64,000 nucleotides of DNA from Zobellia russellii (GTDB lineage Bacteria; Bacteroidota; Bacteroidia; Flavobacteriales; Flavobacteriaceae): the NCBI RefSeq assembly GCF_018728565.1, contig NZ_JACSOI010000001.1, positions 1,054,001-1,118,000 of the forward strand, read 5' to 3'. Shown piece by piece: positions 35,822 to 46,154 of this stretch (within the stretch, counting starts at the first letter, position 1; each line of letters begins with the position of its first letter). Under the pieces are notes generated by a model, which saw only the letters and a program-made list of their open reading frames with translations, was not told the origin of the DNA and did not search any database. A program made the translations under genes and the position numbers.

Positions 35822-36898
35822 TTATCTGCCACCTGTTAGTAAAAAATAGAGTTTAGGAGTTATTTTTTTTACGTAATAGCCTAATATAATACTAGTCAAT
35901 ATTGTTAGTGTGGGAGCTAAAAGGAATACTGTAAATGATTCAAATTCAGAATGTCCAATCAGCTTGTTCAACCCCTTTCTGAAAATCGATAAAACAGGTT
36001 CATGAAAAGCATACAGAAAAAAAGAAAATTGAAACAAGAAATAAACCTTGTAACTAGAAATATCTTTCTTTTCACCTTCAAAATAAAAATCGTAAATACC
36101 CCATAAAGCTATAATCCCTGTCAAAATTTCTATTTTATGAACTGCGATTATTACCCATTCCTGTTGATAATTAAGATGTAATAGCAAAGTTTCAATAAAG
36201 GTTAACATGAACCAAGCCATTACGAATAATAAGCTCTTTTTTTTAAAGTTGAAGTGTTGCAGACTAATCTTATTTAGCCCTAGATAGCCACCTGCCAGGA
36301 AAAAGAGTAATGCCTCATGGGAGAAAAGAATAAAGTTGAATTCAATAAACCATGTAATTAAAAATAGCAATATTACGTAGTGTTTTGTATTCTTAAGTAA
36401 TCTATACCAGAGCGGCGTCAAAAAAATAATAATAATTAAATCTCTGATGAACCATAATTGATAGGGTATAGGATGAATGAAAATTGTTGTAAGTAATTGG
36501 GAGAATGAGTAATCAAATATTAATGCATTATAAAAAAAAGGTCGGGAGATAGGTATGGTTTGAAGGATGAAAACAAATAAGAGTCCATATATAGACCAAA
36601 TAAGGTAGGGTAAGACCAGGGTTTTTATTCGTTTTTTATATTTAGCTATGAATTCTATTAAAGACCCATTTTTGATATTTAGAAAAAACAAATATCCGGA
36701 AATTATAAAAAATAAAGGAACAGCTATGGTTGTAATGCCTTTGCAAATGAAATTTTGAATAAAGGAGTTTAGACCTGCATCGACCACTACAATTTTTGAG
36801 TCTAATTTTACTTCTAAGTTGTAAGAGTGTAAAATTACAACCATGACCATTAATAAAAATGAAATAGCTTTTAGTTTTTCACTTAAATATTTATTCAT
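35822..36898 (-). CDS. Acyltransferase family 3 membrane protein
   Basis: A 358-residue membrane protein with about ten helices, from a strongly AT-rich segment (13 G+C among the 60 bases at 36661-36720). LKAISFLLMVMVVILHSYNLEV carries the conserved histidine in the first helix; LWFIRDLIIIIFLTPLWYRLL and FFLYAFHEPVLSIF are typical later motifs. It is not closely similar to its convergent neighbour on the plus strand, so the pair does not look like a recent duplication. It is the last gene of the minus-strand operon and probably adds another acyl decoration. Confidence 0.85.
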   Translation of the reverse strand: MNKYLSEKLKAISFLLMVMVVILHSYNLEVKLDSKIVVVDAGLNSFIQNFICKGITTIAVPLFFIISGYLFFLNIKNGSLIEFIAKYKKRIKTLVLPYLIWSIYGLLFVFILQTIPISRPFFYNALIFDYSFSQLLTTIFIHPIPYQLWFIRDLIIIIFLTPLWYRLLKNTKHYVILLFLITWFIEFNFILFSHEALLFFLAGGYLGLNKISLQHFNFKKKSLLFVMAWFMLTFIETLLLHLNYQQEWVIIAVHKIEILTGIIALWGIYDFYFEGEKKDISSYKVYFLFQFSFFLYAFHEPVLSIFRKGLNKLIGHSEFESFTVFLLAPTLTILTSIILGYYVKKITPKLYFLLTGGR

Positions 36899-36942
36899 GA
36901 GCTTAATGCTTAATTTTTTATTTATTGAGTAAAAAGTAGGAG

Positions 36943-38187
36943 CTATGTTCTAATTTCGTGCTCAAAAGATTTCATTATTTTGCCAATAGCTAAATATTCT
37001 TCTGCATAGGCTCTAGCTGCTTTTTTGATTGAATTATTTTCATTACTCAGAAAAGCGTTCAAAACCCCATCATTTAGAGCTTGTTGGTCCTCAGCATTTA
37101 CTAATAGACCCATCTTATGTTTTGTAACTATTTTATGTAGGCTAGAAGACTTGTTAGCCGTAATTAAAGCCAAGCCACCAACCGATAATATAGTGGTTAA
37201 TTTGGAGGGCATAACCAAATCACTGGCTTTCTCTTTTTGAATAACTAAATGCAAGTTTGCCATGTTTAAAAAGTCATTAAAATCTTCTTTAGGTTGTAGC
37301 GGGAGAAAGTGCATATTTGTTAACCCCATTTCATTTGCCAAGCTTATTAAGGTTTCCTTGTAAGGTCCTGTGCCGCAAATAGCAAACTTTAACCGCTTAT
37401 GGCCTTCTAAAGATCTTGCTGTATGGAGAATGGTTTCTAAGCCTTGTTTTTCCCCAATGGCACCAGAGTACAATACTACCCAATCGTCTGGGGCAAAGCC
37501 AAATTTTTCTTTTAAGGATCCGCAATTTTCCGTTATGGGGTAAAAGCTATTTGTATCTGTCCAATTTGGAAAAAATAGCAACGGTTTTTCTGCTTTTTTT
37601 TCAATTCTATCCATCATACCATCTGAAATACTACTAACCACATCACTATGTTTAAAGATGTACCGTTCTGTTGCGTATAATAGTTTTAGCAGACGTGGGT
37701 TTTTTATAAGACCCAAATCTTGAGCGGCCTCAATCTGCAAATCTTGTATATGATGCAAATGCTTAGCTCCCCTAAGGTTTTTATAAAGAGACCCTAAAAG
37801 CCCTGATTGAAATGAGGGGGAAATTGAAATAACCCAATCGTATTTTTTTTGTAAAAGTAAAGGTTGCATTCGTGCTAAGGCAGAGATAGAAAATGAAGTG
37901 TCTAACAGCATCCGTTTAAGGCCACTGGGTTGGTTTGGTACATACATGGGGCAACGCATCACTTTAAGTGTACCTCCGGAAGCAAAATGTTGTACTTCGT
38001 TTTTATACCAGAACCTATTCTTTCGGTAGGGTTGCTGTATTTTCCAATAAGGATAATAGGGATAAGCCGTGAGTACGGTGCACTGGTGGCCTTGTTCAGC
38101 CAGCCATTCCATCATTTCCCCAGAATATTTACCGATACCTGTCAGTTCAGGTGAGTAGTTGTAACCAATAAATAAAATGTGTCTCAT
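36943..38187 (-). CDS. WcaI-like glycosyltransferase family 4
   Basis: A 414-residue GT-B enzyme resembling the colanic acid transferase WcaI: HILFIGYNYSPELTGIGKYSGEM, EQGHQCTVLTAYPYYPYW, and HHIQDLQIEAAQDLGLIK are characteristic, followed by a donor domain with VVLYSGAIGEKQGLETILHTA and KASDLVMPSKLTTILSVGGLAL. It is likely to add a fucose or related sugar, but this is family knowledge only. Encoded in the minus-strand operon, 133 bases after the polymerase gene. Confidence 0.9.
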   Translation of the reverse strand: MRHILFIGYNYSPELTGIGKYSGEMMEWLAEQGHQCTVLTAYPYYPYWKIQQPYRKNRFWYKNEVQHFASGGTLKVMRCPMYVPNQPSGLKRMLLDTSFSISALARMQPLLLQKKYDWVISISPSFQSGLLGSLYKNLRGAKHLHHIQDLQIEAAQDLGLIKNPRLLKLLYATERYIFKHSDVVSSISDGMMDRIEKKAEKPLLFFPNWTDTNSFYPITENCGSLKEKFGFAPDDWVVLYSGAIGEKQGLETILHTARSLEGHKRLKFAICGTGPYKETLISLANEMGLTNMHFLPLQPKEDFNDFLNMANLHLVIQKEKASDLVMPSKLTTILSVGGLALITANKSSSLHKIVTKHKMGLLVNAEDQQALNDGVLNAFLSNENNSIKKAARAYAEEYLAIGKIMKSFEHEIRT

Positions 38188-38320
38188 ATACTCTACAATT
38201 AGGAATTTACTTATTGAAAGGTTTTCTTTTTACAGAAAACTTCACTTGTAACATTTATTCATTAAGGTGGACTTTAATTATTTTTATAATTAATCCTTCA
38301 ACTAAGGATATAAAAACGGC

Positions 38321-39895
38321 TTATGTAATTTTAATATTTTTGGCTTTCACATCATTAAAATTCAAAAAGCGCACTATAAATCTGACAGAATAAAAAATTA
38401 TTAAATAGGTGACAATGCCTTGAAGAAATATTCTTATGATGTATGATATGTCATTTGTAATGCCGTTTGCATTCCGGAACATTCCTAAATACAAGAATAT
38501 TTTCATGATGGCAAAGGGAGCATAAATGACCCCTTTCTTTGTGTAAAAAATTAAAGAATTGATTAGTATAAAGATTAAATAGTACGTTAAGAACTGTAAA
38601 GGAAAATACCAAAAACTAAAGGTTGCCAGTCCATCTCCAATATGACTAGTCACTCTGTACCCTCCATGTGCGGATGGGCCAAGTAAGAAATCTCCGCGTG
38701 AGAATTCTAGTTTGCTTTTGTCAATATTTACTCCAAATAAGCTCAATAAAGGTGTTGGGAAAATTGCCAGAATATTTTCCTTAAATAACTCTTGCATACC
38801 TTTATCGGCATATCCTTTTTTTTCCGCATAGTATATCGTCTCATCTGTAATTCGCATGTTTGCATATCTCGCCAGCATAAAATTATTTACATAATACTCG
38901 GTCCAACCTTGTTGGTAAGTTGTTAATTTTCCGCGTTTTCTTTCCCTCGTGGCTTTTATACGCTCCATAAGGGCCTCATCTTGCACTGTCTCAATTGTTT
39001 TTTGAAACAATTCTAATTTGTCAATATCATCTCTTACATTACGGGTGTGTAACATCGCTAACGAGACATTTGATAGAAGGCTTAATGCTAATAGTAGAAA
39101 TATTCCTGAAAATAACATTTTGGCAGGAGAGATATAAGAAGTAAGCTTGAGGTTGTTGAGAACAAGAAAGAGAAAGAATAAAATGAAAACCGTAGCAATA
39201 GGTGTTATTATGCTTTCCCGACTGTTAGAAGCAATATTTATGATGAAAATAAGAGCAGCATAAATAAATAGTGCTTTTTGATTTTCATATTTCAGCTTCA
39301 ATAGGGATGGGAAGAACAAGCATAAAGGAGCATACATGAGGTAATCTAAACCTAGTAGAAATTTACCGCCTACGTCTCCATATTCTACGTCACCTGCGCT
39401 AAAATTATAAATGCGTATTACAAAACCAATAACGCCCATTCCCCAAAGTATTGGGGGGGTAGTTTCGAAAAATCCAACCTTTTTAAGACTTAGTTGTATA
39501 AAGTTATTTTTCTTCTTAAGTATTTTTTCAGGATTTCTACAAGCTAAATAAAAGGCTAAAGAGGAAACTAAAAACAATAAAATCTCGTACAGGAAGGTCT
39601 CGTAGGGTCGTTCAAAACCAAATGTAATGGGCTTGCCTTCAACAATAGTTGCTAGTAACGGTAAAAACCGGTACATAAACATAGAGAGGTACATGAGAAA
39701 GGCAAAGGGGTAGTATCTAATGTATGCTTCTTTTAAAAAATAGGTAAATACGCCGTAAGCAATAACCGCCATAACACAGCCATAAAAATTGGCCAGACTG
39801 GGAAAGAAAATCATTTCGCCCACAACGGCAAGAACCAATGCTATAAGCATGCCTCTTTTTAGTTGTTTTAGAATATGTACGTTCTCTTTGCTCAT
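38321..39895 (-). CDS. Oligosaccharide repeat-unit polymerase (Wzy-like)
   Basis: A 524-residue protein with about twelve hydrophobic segments and a large extracytoplasmic loop around residues 270-400 (RERKRGKLTTYQQGWTEYY onwards). The NSRESIITPIATVFILFFL region resembles the conserved arginine-containing segment of O-antigen polymerases. Sequence conservation in Wzy proteins is low, so the call rests on topology, size and position between the flippase and glycosyltransferases of a Wzx/Wzy-type locus. Confidence 0.75.
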   Translation of the reverse strand: MSKENVHILKQLKRGMLIALVLAVVGEMIFFPSLANFYGCVMAVIAYGVFTYFLKEAYIRYYPFAFLMYLSMFMYRFLPLLATIVEGKPITFGFERPYETFLYEILLFLVSSLAFYLACRNPEKILKKKNNFIQLSLKKVGFFETTPPILWGMGVIGFVIRIYNFSAGDVEYGDVGGKFLLGLDYLMYAPLCLFFPSLLKLKYENQKALFIYAALIFIINIASNSRESIITPIATVFILFFLFLVLNNLKLTSYISPAKMLFSGIFLLLALSLLSNVSLAMLHTRNVRDDIDKLELFQKTIETVQDEALMERIKATRERKRGKLTTYQQGWTEYYVNNFMLARYANMRITDETIYYAEKKGYADKGMQELFKENILAIFPTPLLSLFGVNIDKSKLEFSRGDFLLGPSAHGGYRVTSHIGDGLATFSFWYFPLQFLTYYLIFILINSLIFYTKKGVIYAPFAIMKIFLYLGMFRNANGITNDISYIIRIFLQGIVTYLIIFYSVRFIVRFLNFNDVKAKNIKIT

Positions 39896-39937
39896 GTTAC
39901 TGTTTTTACCTCTCGCTATGAAAAGGGGTATTTTGTT

Positions 39938-41317
39938 TTAAACTTTCGCTCTAATACTTTGTAATTTATGTCTTGCTTGGACCCCAAGAGTTTGTAGGTC
40001 TTCCAAACCGTGGGTGTATAATTCTTTTAAGGACATGCGCATAAGTTTGCAACCTTCTGGCATAACTAACACTACTAAAATGAGGTCTAAAGAAATAGCA
40101 CCCATTGCAGCTCCTGTTAAACCAAATTGTAATGATAGCAAGTAGGTAAGCCCAACAGAAACTAACGCCCCTACAAGGCCGTATACGCCCATTTTACGAG
40201 GTTCGTTTACCGCTCTAAAGACCATTTCTGTGGTATACCACAATGCGTTCAATAACATGCCAGAAATAAAGAGGTACCACATGGTTTTAGGTACTTCTAG
40301 TTCATGGTTGGTCCATACGCCATAAAACCATAGGCCAAATAGGGCAAGAAATACAAAACCTACTGCAGAAAGGATAAAAACCCCAAGTATGGATAATCTG
40401 AAAATTTTCTGCGCGGTTTTCCAGTCCCCTTTTCCAATTTGATTAATAAGCTCTGGAAAGACCGTTGGTTCTACTAAGTATAATAATTGGTTAAGGGAAC
40501 GGCTCAAGGTTCTAACGGTATTGAATATGGCTACCGCTTCAGGACCTAAAACAATACGCACCACAAAGGTGGTTCCTTGGAAATAGATGATTTGCCAAAC
40601 TGGTAGCATTAAATAGCTTAACCCCTTGGTAGTAATACTTTTTAAAATGACCTTGTCTTTTTGACCGCTATAAATCTTAAATAGGCCAATAACTTGGCGC
40701 CCTTTGATCCAATAGAAAACCATAAAGACTAACATGACCAACAATTGTGATATGGCAAATTCTACAATACCGTAGCCTAGCAATAAGACCAATAGTCCTG
40801 CACCTAAGTTTGCGGCTGCTTTAAACGTGAGTAAATTAATGCTCAATGCCGCTCTTTCCGCTGCGCGATAATAGGCTTCTATCAATTGTAGATAGAAGGT
40901 CAATAATTGTGAGAAGATAAGAATGGATACAGCTAGTATGGCCTCTTTGCTGTCGATTAGTGACTTATCAAAAACATGAAAATAATCTAATGTAAATATG
41001 GCCACTGTGCTTATCAGCATGGCCACAAGAACCATAATAGAAATAATATAGACCCCAGTTTTGCTAATGTTGGCCGCTTCCTGTTTTTGGTTGGCCGCAT
41101 AGCTCAGTACAAAACTATTTGCTGCGGCAGAACCAAACCCCAAGTTAGAGAAGGCAATAACACTGGGTATAATGGTGAGCGTTAGCCACTCTCCATAATA
41201 CGCCGCACCCCATGCCGAAATAAAGAACGGCACCAGAAACAATTGTTCCAACACCCGAACTCCTTTTTGGAAAACGGAAGCCAGTCCATTGCTAAGAACC
41301 CTCTTTTTTAATGACAT
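39938..41317 (-). CDS. Polysaccharide flippase (Wzx, MOP superfamily)
   Basis: A 459-residue membrane protein with about twelve to fourteen helices. RVLSNGLASVFQKGVRVLEQLFLVPFFISAWG opens the first pair, and FQGTTFVVRIVLGPEAVAIFNTVRTLSRSLNQLL is the recognisable MATE/PST-type central repeat. Its role is to move the finished lipid-linked repeat unit across the inner membrane. It lies between the Wzc-like gene and the polymerase in the minus-strand operon. Confidence 0.88.
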   Translation of the reverse strand: MSLKKRVLSNGLASVFQKGVRVLEQLFLVPFFISAWGAAYYGEWLTLTIIPSVIAFSNLGFGSAAANSFVLSYAANQKQEAANISKTGVYIISIMVLVAMLISTVAIFTLDYFHVFDKSLIDSKEAILAVSILIFSQLLTFYLQLIEAYYRAAERAALSINLLTFKAAANLGAGLLVLLLGYGIVEFAISQLLVMLVFMVFYWIKGRQVIGLFKIYSGQKDKVILKSITTKGLSYLMLPVWQIIYFQGTTFVVRIVLGPEAVAIFNTVRTLSRSLNQLLYLVEPTVFPELINQIGKGDWKTAQKIFRLSILGVFILSAVGFVFLALFGLWFYGVWTNHELEVPKTMWYLFISGMLLNALWYTTEMVFRAVNEPRKMGVYGLVGALVSVGLTYLLSLQFGLTGAAMGAISLDLILVVLVMPEGCKLMRMSLKELYTHGLEDLQTLGVQARHKLQSIRAKV

Positions 41318-41391
41318 TTGGTTAGTTTAAATGATTTATACATCAACTATACTATTTCAATATTTTAGCTTACACCGTATTGATGATTGTT

Positions 41392-43674
41392 CTATTTACG
41401 TTTGTTCTTGCCATAGCCATACCCGTAGGTTTGGGTAGCATTGGTGTCATTCAATAAGACCATTGTATTTTTTAGCTTACCATCTTTATAAATGCCTTCT
41501 ATAGTGCTTAAGCTTTCTTTTTTGGTCACATCTTTACGAACCACATATATGGTACTATCTATATAAGGATTTAGTGCAAAGGCATCTGAAATAAGACCTA
41601 TAGGCGGAGTATCTATAATAATCCGATCATATTGTGCGGTAAGTGTAGCCATTAATACTTCTATGCGTTTGCTAAGCATAAGCGGGCCAACTTGGTTGAC
41701 ATCCATTCCAGATCCAATAAGTGATAGATTGGGTATGGTAGGGTGATTTTGAATAATATCGTTAACCGCTACCTCCCCTTTTACGATAAAGTCCGTAATT
41801 CCTGGTGAATTGGGGAGGTCAAAGTTTTTCATTAATTGAGGCTCTCTCAAGTCAAAAGCTAAAGCCACTACTTTTTCCCCGTTTATGGCTAGGGTAGTGG
41901 CAAGGTTAGAGGCAATAAAGGTTTTACCTTCGCCTTTAACTGTTGAGGTCACTAATAATGTTTGATTTTTTGATGTCTTCTTTAGATAGTCCAGATTAAA
42001 TTGAAGCAGTCTAAAGAGTTCGGACATTGGCGATTGGTAGCTGCTTTCCGTAATTAACACACTATCTTCTTTATTCTTGGCAATCTCTCCTAAATATGGG
42101 GTAGAAATGTGCTCTGTGATATCTTCGGCAGTGGTTACCTTATTGTTCATGGCTTCTCTAGCCTGAACAAATGAAAACGGTAAGAACACGCCAGCCAATA
42201 AGCCGGCCAAGTAAAACAATTTCTTGTTTGGGCTTACAGGAAAACGCCCTGCTTTTGGTAAACTAACAATTCGTGTAGAGGATACCGGAGCTGCTAATGA
42301 AAGCACTTCTTCTTCTCGTTTTTGTAGCAAGTATAAATACAGACCTTCTTTGGTGCTCTTATCACGGCTAATATCTACCAATTGACGTTCCATAGCAGGT
42401 ACTTTGGCAATCTGCGCCTGATATTTGTTGGCGTTAGCCTGTAGGTTGTTTTGAGAAATCAGTAATCGGTTCTTACCACTTCTAACATTTTCTAAAATAG
42501 CCTTGCTAAGCTCATTTAATGTTCGGTCTAGATTTACAATAATAGGATTGGCGCTAGAAGCAGATTGTGACATCTTTCCTTTTTCCAGTAAAGTCTCGTT
42601 GTACTGATCAATAATATTACTCAAAGAAAGGTCGCTAGCACTAAGTGACCCTGGTATTGGGGTGTCTAGATTGCCCTTTATTAAATACGCTTCAATAGCA
42701 TTGTACACATTAATGTTTGTTTGGTAATCGGCAATCAGCTTCTTATAGTCATTGGCTTGGGCAATGTAAAGGTCTGCGTTGCCAGAAACACTTGTAGGGT
42801 CATTTTTGGTCTTGAATTCCTCTACATTTTTTTCTACACCTTCAAGCTCTCCTGATAGTAGCTTTAAGCGGTTGTCAATCATTTTAATTGTATTTTCCGC
42901 TAGCTCATTTTCATATTTAATTTTTTCTTCAACATATGTTTCAATAAGACCGGAAACTACGTCTTCTCCCTTTTTTTGATTGGTAGATAAAAAACGTATA
43001 CCCAAAAGATTTCCCGAAGTATTGATTAATTCTACACTTAACTTGGAAAGAAAATCATCTATAACCCTATCCGTTTTGCGTATTACAAAATAAAGAGGTT
43101 TACCAATGTCTTCATAGGTGTTACCTTCTCTGGTAGTTATGGTAAATGTTCCAAAAGGGGCAGTTACCAAATCACCAAAAGTATGTGTGCTTTTGTAATC
43201 TTGCTCTTTATATGTAGTCTCCAATTCATATTGGCTGTCATCCAGTAAATTTATTTGAATGGGTAAATTGTATTCCAAATCTGTAGCGGTTTCGTCTACC
43301 AGTACCTGAACAGGTGTATCTTCTCCGTAGATTTCTACATCGCGTATTCTTCCATCAACATAAAAATTGATATTCAACGACCGGTCGGATATTACTTTTT
43401 CCATGATACCCGTAGAACGCAATATGCCAATTTCATCTTCAATGTTATAAGAGTTTTTGAGGAGGCCTAAATCCTTTATACTTTCGGCTTTTGCAGTGCC
43501 TTGGCCCGTGTCATTGCCCTTTACCAAAATGGTGCTCGTTATCTCATACTCTGTTTCTACTTTATATCTCAAATACAAAAAGACAAAGGCCAGACTTAGG
43601 ACTACTCCAATTACAAAAAGAGGCCAATATTTAATATATTTTGAAAGTAACTTGCTGATGTTCATTTGTTCCAT
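41392..43674 (-). CDS. Wzc-like polysaccharide co-polymerase with tyrosine autokinase domain
   Basis: A 760-residue inner-membrane protein that controls chain length. Two transmembrane helices (residues about 15-33 and 485-505) bracket the periplasmic Wzz domain and coiled coils (KMIDNRLKLLSGELEGVEKNVEEFKTK, then the GNVR-type segment ending in SLAAPVSSTRIV). The cytoplasmic BY-kinase domain has Walker A STVKGEGKTF, Walker A' ALAFDLREP and Walker B RIIIDTPPIG. The tail holds the tyrosines in TYGYGYGKNK. A -7 element (TATATTTTTG-like, CAAAAATA on the plus strand) lies at 43792-43799. No matching outer-membrane Wza gene or phosphatase is in the window. Confidence 0.92.
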   Translation of the reverse strand: MEQMNISKLLSKYIKYWPLFVIGVVLSLAFVFLYLRYKVETEYEITSTILVKGNDTGQGTAKAESIKDLGLLKNSYNIEDEIGILRSTGIMEKVISDRSLNINFYVDGRIRDVEIYGEDTPVQVLVDETATDLEYNLPIQINLLDDSQYELETTYKEQDYKSTHTFGDLVTAPFGTFTITTREGNTYEDIGKPLYFVIRKTDRVIDDFLSKLSVELINTSGNLLGIRFLSTNQKKGEDVVSGLIETYVEEKIKYENELAENTIKMIDNRLKLLSGELEGVEKNVEEFKTKNDPTSVSGNADLYIAQANDYKKLIADYQTNINVYNAIEAYLIKGNLDTPIPGSLSASDLSLSNIIDQYNETLLEKGKMSQSASSANPIIVNLDRTLNELSKAILENVRSGKNRLLISQNNLQANANKYQAQIAKVPAMERQLVDISRDKSTKEGLYLYLLQKREEEVLSLAAPVSSTRIVSLPKAGRFPVSPNKKLFYLAGLLAGVFLPFSFVQAREAMNNKVTTAEDITEHISTPYLGEIAKNKEDSVLITESSYQSPMSELFRLLQFNLDYLKKTSKNQTLLVTSTVKGEGKTFIASNLATTLAINGEKVVALAFDLREPQLMKNFDLPNSPGITDFIVKGEVAVNDIIQNHPTIPNLSLIGSGMDVNQVGPLMLSKRIEVLMATLTAQYDRIIIDTPPIGLISDAFALNPYIDSTIYVVRKDVTKKESLSTIEGIYKDGKLKNTMVLLNDTNATQTYGYGYGKNKRK

Positions 43675-44019
43675 CTGATAGATTAGATTTAATACATGGC
43701 TTTAAACTGAGCATAGTTCAGGGTCATAGCCTAGTTTTGTTTTTGGTTGTATTTGGTCTTTGTTGAAAGGGCATTGGTTCAAGTTTTATAACAAAAATAG
43801 GTAGTAAAGAAACAGCATTTCTTAGTTACCTAAAACTTTTAGGCCTTTAAAAAATAGCAATGCCAAAATGCTGATTTTGATTTTATAAATAAAGACATAA
43901 CCGATTGAATTAATGGAAATTAAAATATCGTAAAACTTTTAAAAATAAATTTGAAATCCCTTTTAGTAAGAATATGGAATTTAACATTTGGATTTTTTCC
44001 ATAAGTACATCTAAGTGTT
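43675..44019 (-). promoter_or_regulatory. Intergenic region upstream of the Wzc-like gene
   Basis: No gene is visible in these 345 bases. CAAAAATA at 43792-43799 reads TATTTTTG on the minus strand, a good -7 element 118 bases before the Wzc-like start, without a clear TTG partner. It may add a second promoter inside the minus-strand operon. Confidence 0.35.
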
Positions 44020-45378
44020 TTAATATGCATTTTCCTCCCCGCGTACTGCATTTACAACCGTTTGGAAAATAATTCTAACGTCTAACCATAAGGACCATTT
44101 TTCTACATAAAAAATGTCTAGTTTGGTACGGTTTAAAATGTCTTTTTTCTCTCCAATTTCCCCACGGTAGCCTTTTATTTGAGCAAGTCCGGTAATACCC
44201 GGTTTTACAAAATGGCGTACCAGATATTTATCTACATTCACCTCGTAATCCCAAGTGTGCAGTTCCATATGAGGCCTTGGGCCTACCACACTCATATCGC
44301 CTAAGAACACGTTTAAGAACTGTGGTAGTTCATCTATACTGGTTTTTCGGATAAACCTGCCTACACGGGTTACGCGCATATCTCCTTTGGTGGCCATTTT
44401 AGAGTCCGCATCCTTGGAGGGACGCATAGACCTGAACTTATAGCACCAAAAGGTCTGCCGTTTAAGCCCATGCCTTTTTTGTTTAAAGTATAGTTTTCCC
44501 GGTGATTCCAATTTTATAAGAATGAACATAATGGGCACTAACCAAGACAATACGCAAAGAATCACCAAAGATGAGAAAACAAGGTCAAACGTACGTTTTA
44601 CTACACGGGCAAACAACGTGTCCAAAGGAACTCTTCTCAGGTTGAGCACGGGCACGGTTTCATAGAGTTCAATAAACATGCCCCTAGAATAGATTTCTTT
44701 GTTATCCGGTATAATTTTCACGCGGATAAGGTTGTTGTCCGCAAAGTCTATCAGGTTGCGTAATTCTTTGTTGTTAAACTTGGAGGCAACGCAATAAATT
44801 TCATCAATATTATTCTCTAAAATATAAAGGAAACAATCTTCAACGGGCCCTAGAAATGTGGGACTTTTAGATTTTTTATCATCAAAATACCCCATATAAC
44901 GGTAGCCCAACTCAGGTTCATCAAATACCTTGCGTATTTTCTTTAAATTTTTGTCACGGCCCAGAACTACTACTTTAACCGAGTTACCGCCCCATAAGCG
45001 GTATTTTCTACGTAGCCAGAAGAAAACCACACGATAGGCCGTTAATGCCGCGCATATAATCAAATAGATGAACAATTGCTGTTCAAGCGATTCATAAATT
45101 CTACCTGTTATTCCAAAAAGGGCAAAATAGGCAAGACCATAAATTAAATAGAGTTGAACAACTTTATGAATGTTGGTGAAAAACCGTTCCTTTCTTTTTC
45201 TAGTGTAGTAGCTTAGACCATAGGTGATAAGCAGCCAAGACACATTGTAATGAAAAATATAGTATACATTGGTGTAGGTTTCCGGTGTTAAGCAGAACAG
45301 TAAACCATTAATGATACACAAGTGGACCAATATGGAAATTGGGATAACCCAGTCCGAATTTTTAAAACTTTTCATCAC
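44020..45378 (-). CDS. Undecaprenyl-phosphate sugar transferase (WcaJ/WbaP-like)
   Basis: A 452-residue initiating enzyme that puts the first sugar phosphate on the lipid carrier. Four N-terminal transmembrane helices (from [16 protein letters not shown]) are followed by a Rossmann-like CoA-binding part ([18 protein letters not shown]), a fifth hydrophobic segment and the catalytic C-terminal domain: [58 protein letters not shown], and [15 protein letters not shown]. The sugar is probably glucose or galactose. It is the first gene of the minus-strand operon, behind a consensus promoter. Confidence 0.94.
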   Translation of the reverse strand: MMKSFKNSDWVIPISILVHLCIINGLLFCLTPETYTNVYYIFHYNVSWLLITYGLSYYTRKRKERFFTNIHKVVQLYLIYGLAYFALFGITGRIYESLEQQLFIYLIICAALTAYRVVFFWLRRKYRLWGGNSVKVVVLGRDKNLKKIRKVFDEPELGYRYMGYFDDKKSKSPTFLGPVEDCFLYILENNIDEIYCVASKFNNKELRNLIDFADNNLIRVKIIPDNKEIYSRGMFIELYETVPVLNLRRVPLDTLFARVVKRTFDLVFSSLVILCVLSWLVPIMFILIKLESPGKLYFKQKRHGLKRQTFWCYKFRSMRPSKDADSKMATKGDMRVTRVGRFIRKTSIDELPQFLNVFLGDMSVVGPRPHMELHTWDYEVNVDKYLVRHFVKPGITGLAQIKGYRGEIGEKKDILNRTKLDIFYVEKWSLWLDVRIIFQTVVNAVRGEENAY

Positions 45379-45962
45379 CTCTATTGCTGTAAATTATGGG
45401 TAGTGAAATAGGCCCTAGGATTTAAAGCCGTTGATTGTAAAAAACATCCGGCATTTCCAAAAAAAGTTGTTGGTAAAAGTTGACTAAATGGCAATAACAT
45501 AATAACAGTAGATTTACAAGTTTAATAATGTTTTACATCTAGCGCTGTAGGGCGTTTTTTAATTTTGGGGGAGGTTAAAATTGCAGGCGCAAATATAGGA
45601 TTTCGGGTAGTACAGCCAAAATTAAAAGTGTTATTTAATCATTATCCCATACTCTTAAAATCGATTTTAATTCGCTAAATCGCAGTTGGTTGTAATGTTT
45701 GTAGTACTTACGGAGTATTCTGAAGTTTCCGATTTTTCCTATAAAATTAATTAAATCCCTAACTAGGCGTTTAGTGTGCGTTCATCGCATTTTTGGATGC
45801 TTGATATACGTGGTTAGGTGTGGGTACAAAGGTTTATTGTGAATGTGCAGATTTGTAAGATAAATTTTTGATGATTCTATGAAAAAATAGCGCAACAATG
45901 GGGAATTTAAAAAAGGTAGCATAGAGGAATATACGTTGATTTAAAATTCTAAATGGATAAAC
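45379..45962 (-). promoter_or_regulatory. Gene-free region with the promoter and long leader of the minus-strand polysaccharide operon
   Basis: No coding sequence is visible. The consensus promoter at 45590-45619 implies a 5' leader of about 200 bases before the sugar transferase start. I see no clear attenuator in that leader. Beyond 45620 only AT-rich sequence is seen up to the first RNA-like unit. Confidence 0.5.
45590..45619 (-). promoter_or_regulatory. Consensus promoter of the minus-strand polysaccharide operon
   Basis: On the minus strand: TTG (plus CAA at 45617-45619), a 19-base spacer, then TATATTTG (plus CAAATATA at 45590-45597). Both elements and the spacing match the Bacteroidota primary promoter exactly. 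Confidence 0.7.
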
Positions 45963-46047
45963 AAAAAAAAGGGAGCGTTCCCCAACACTCCCTTTTCAAG
46001 TTTTAAATTCTATTTCAATATTGAAATAGTTTATCAACCTACTTATG
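45963..46047 (-). ncRNA. Putative small RNA, unit 1 of a tandem pair
   Basis: Read on the minus strand, the unit runs from a CACCTTTG element (-7 like, plus 46053-46060) through a 23-base block identical to unit 2 (plus 46035-46057), a 20-base perfect palindrome (46010-46029), and an intrinsic terminator: GGGAGTGTT, loop GGGG, AACGCTCCC and eight T (45963-45992). The terminator stem has one G·U on this strand but would have a C·A mismatch on the other. No reading frame of note is inside. No known RNA class is recognised. Confidence 0.55.
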
Positions 46048-46154
46048 AGTTACAAAGGTGCATGAGTTTTATTTCGCTTTTTGATGCTAAAAATTGAAAT
46101 TTTGATTCAAAAAATTAATAGGTAATTCCATCTAAAAGGTTGGATATCGGCCAT

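Noticed and set aside
41392-43674. Walker A' of the Wzc-like kinase reads ALAFDLREP, without the first aspartate of the DxDxR form.
   Set aside because: From memory, Bacteroidota homologues often lack that first acidic residue while keeping the second, and Walker A, Walker B and the C-terminal tyrosines are intact; not treated as a defect.
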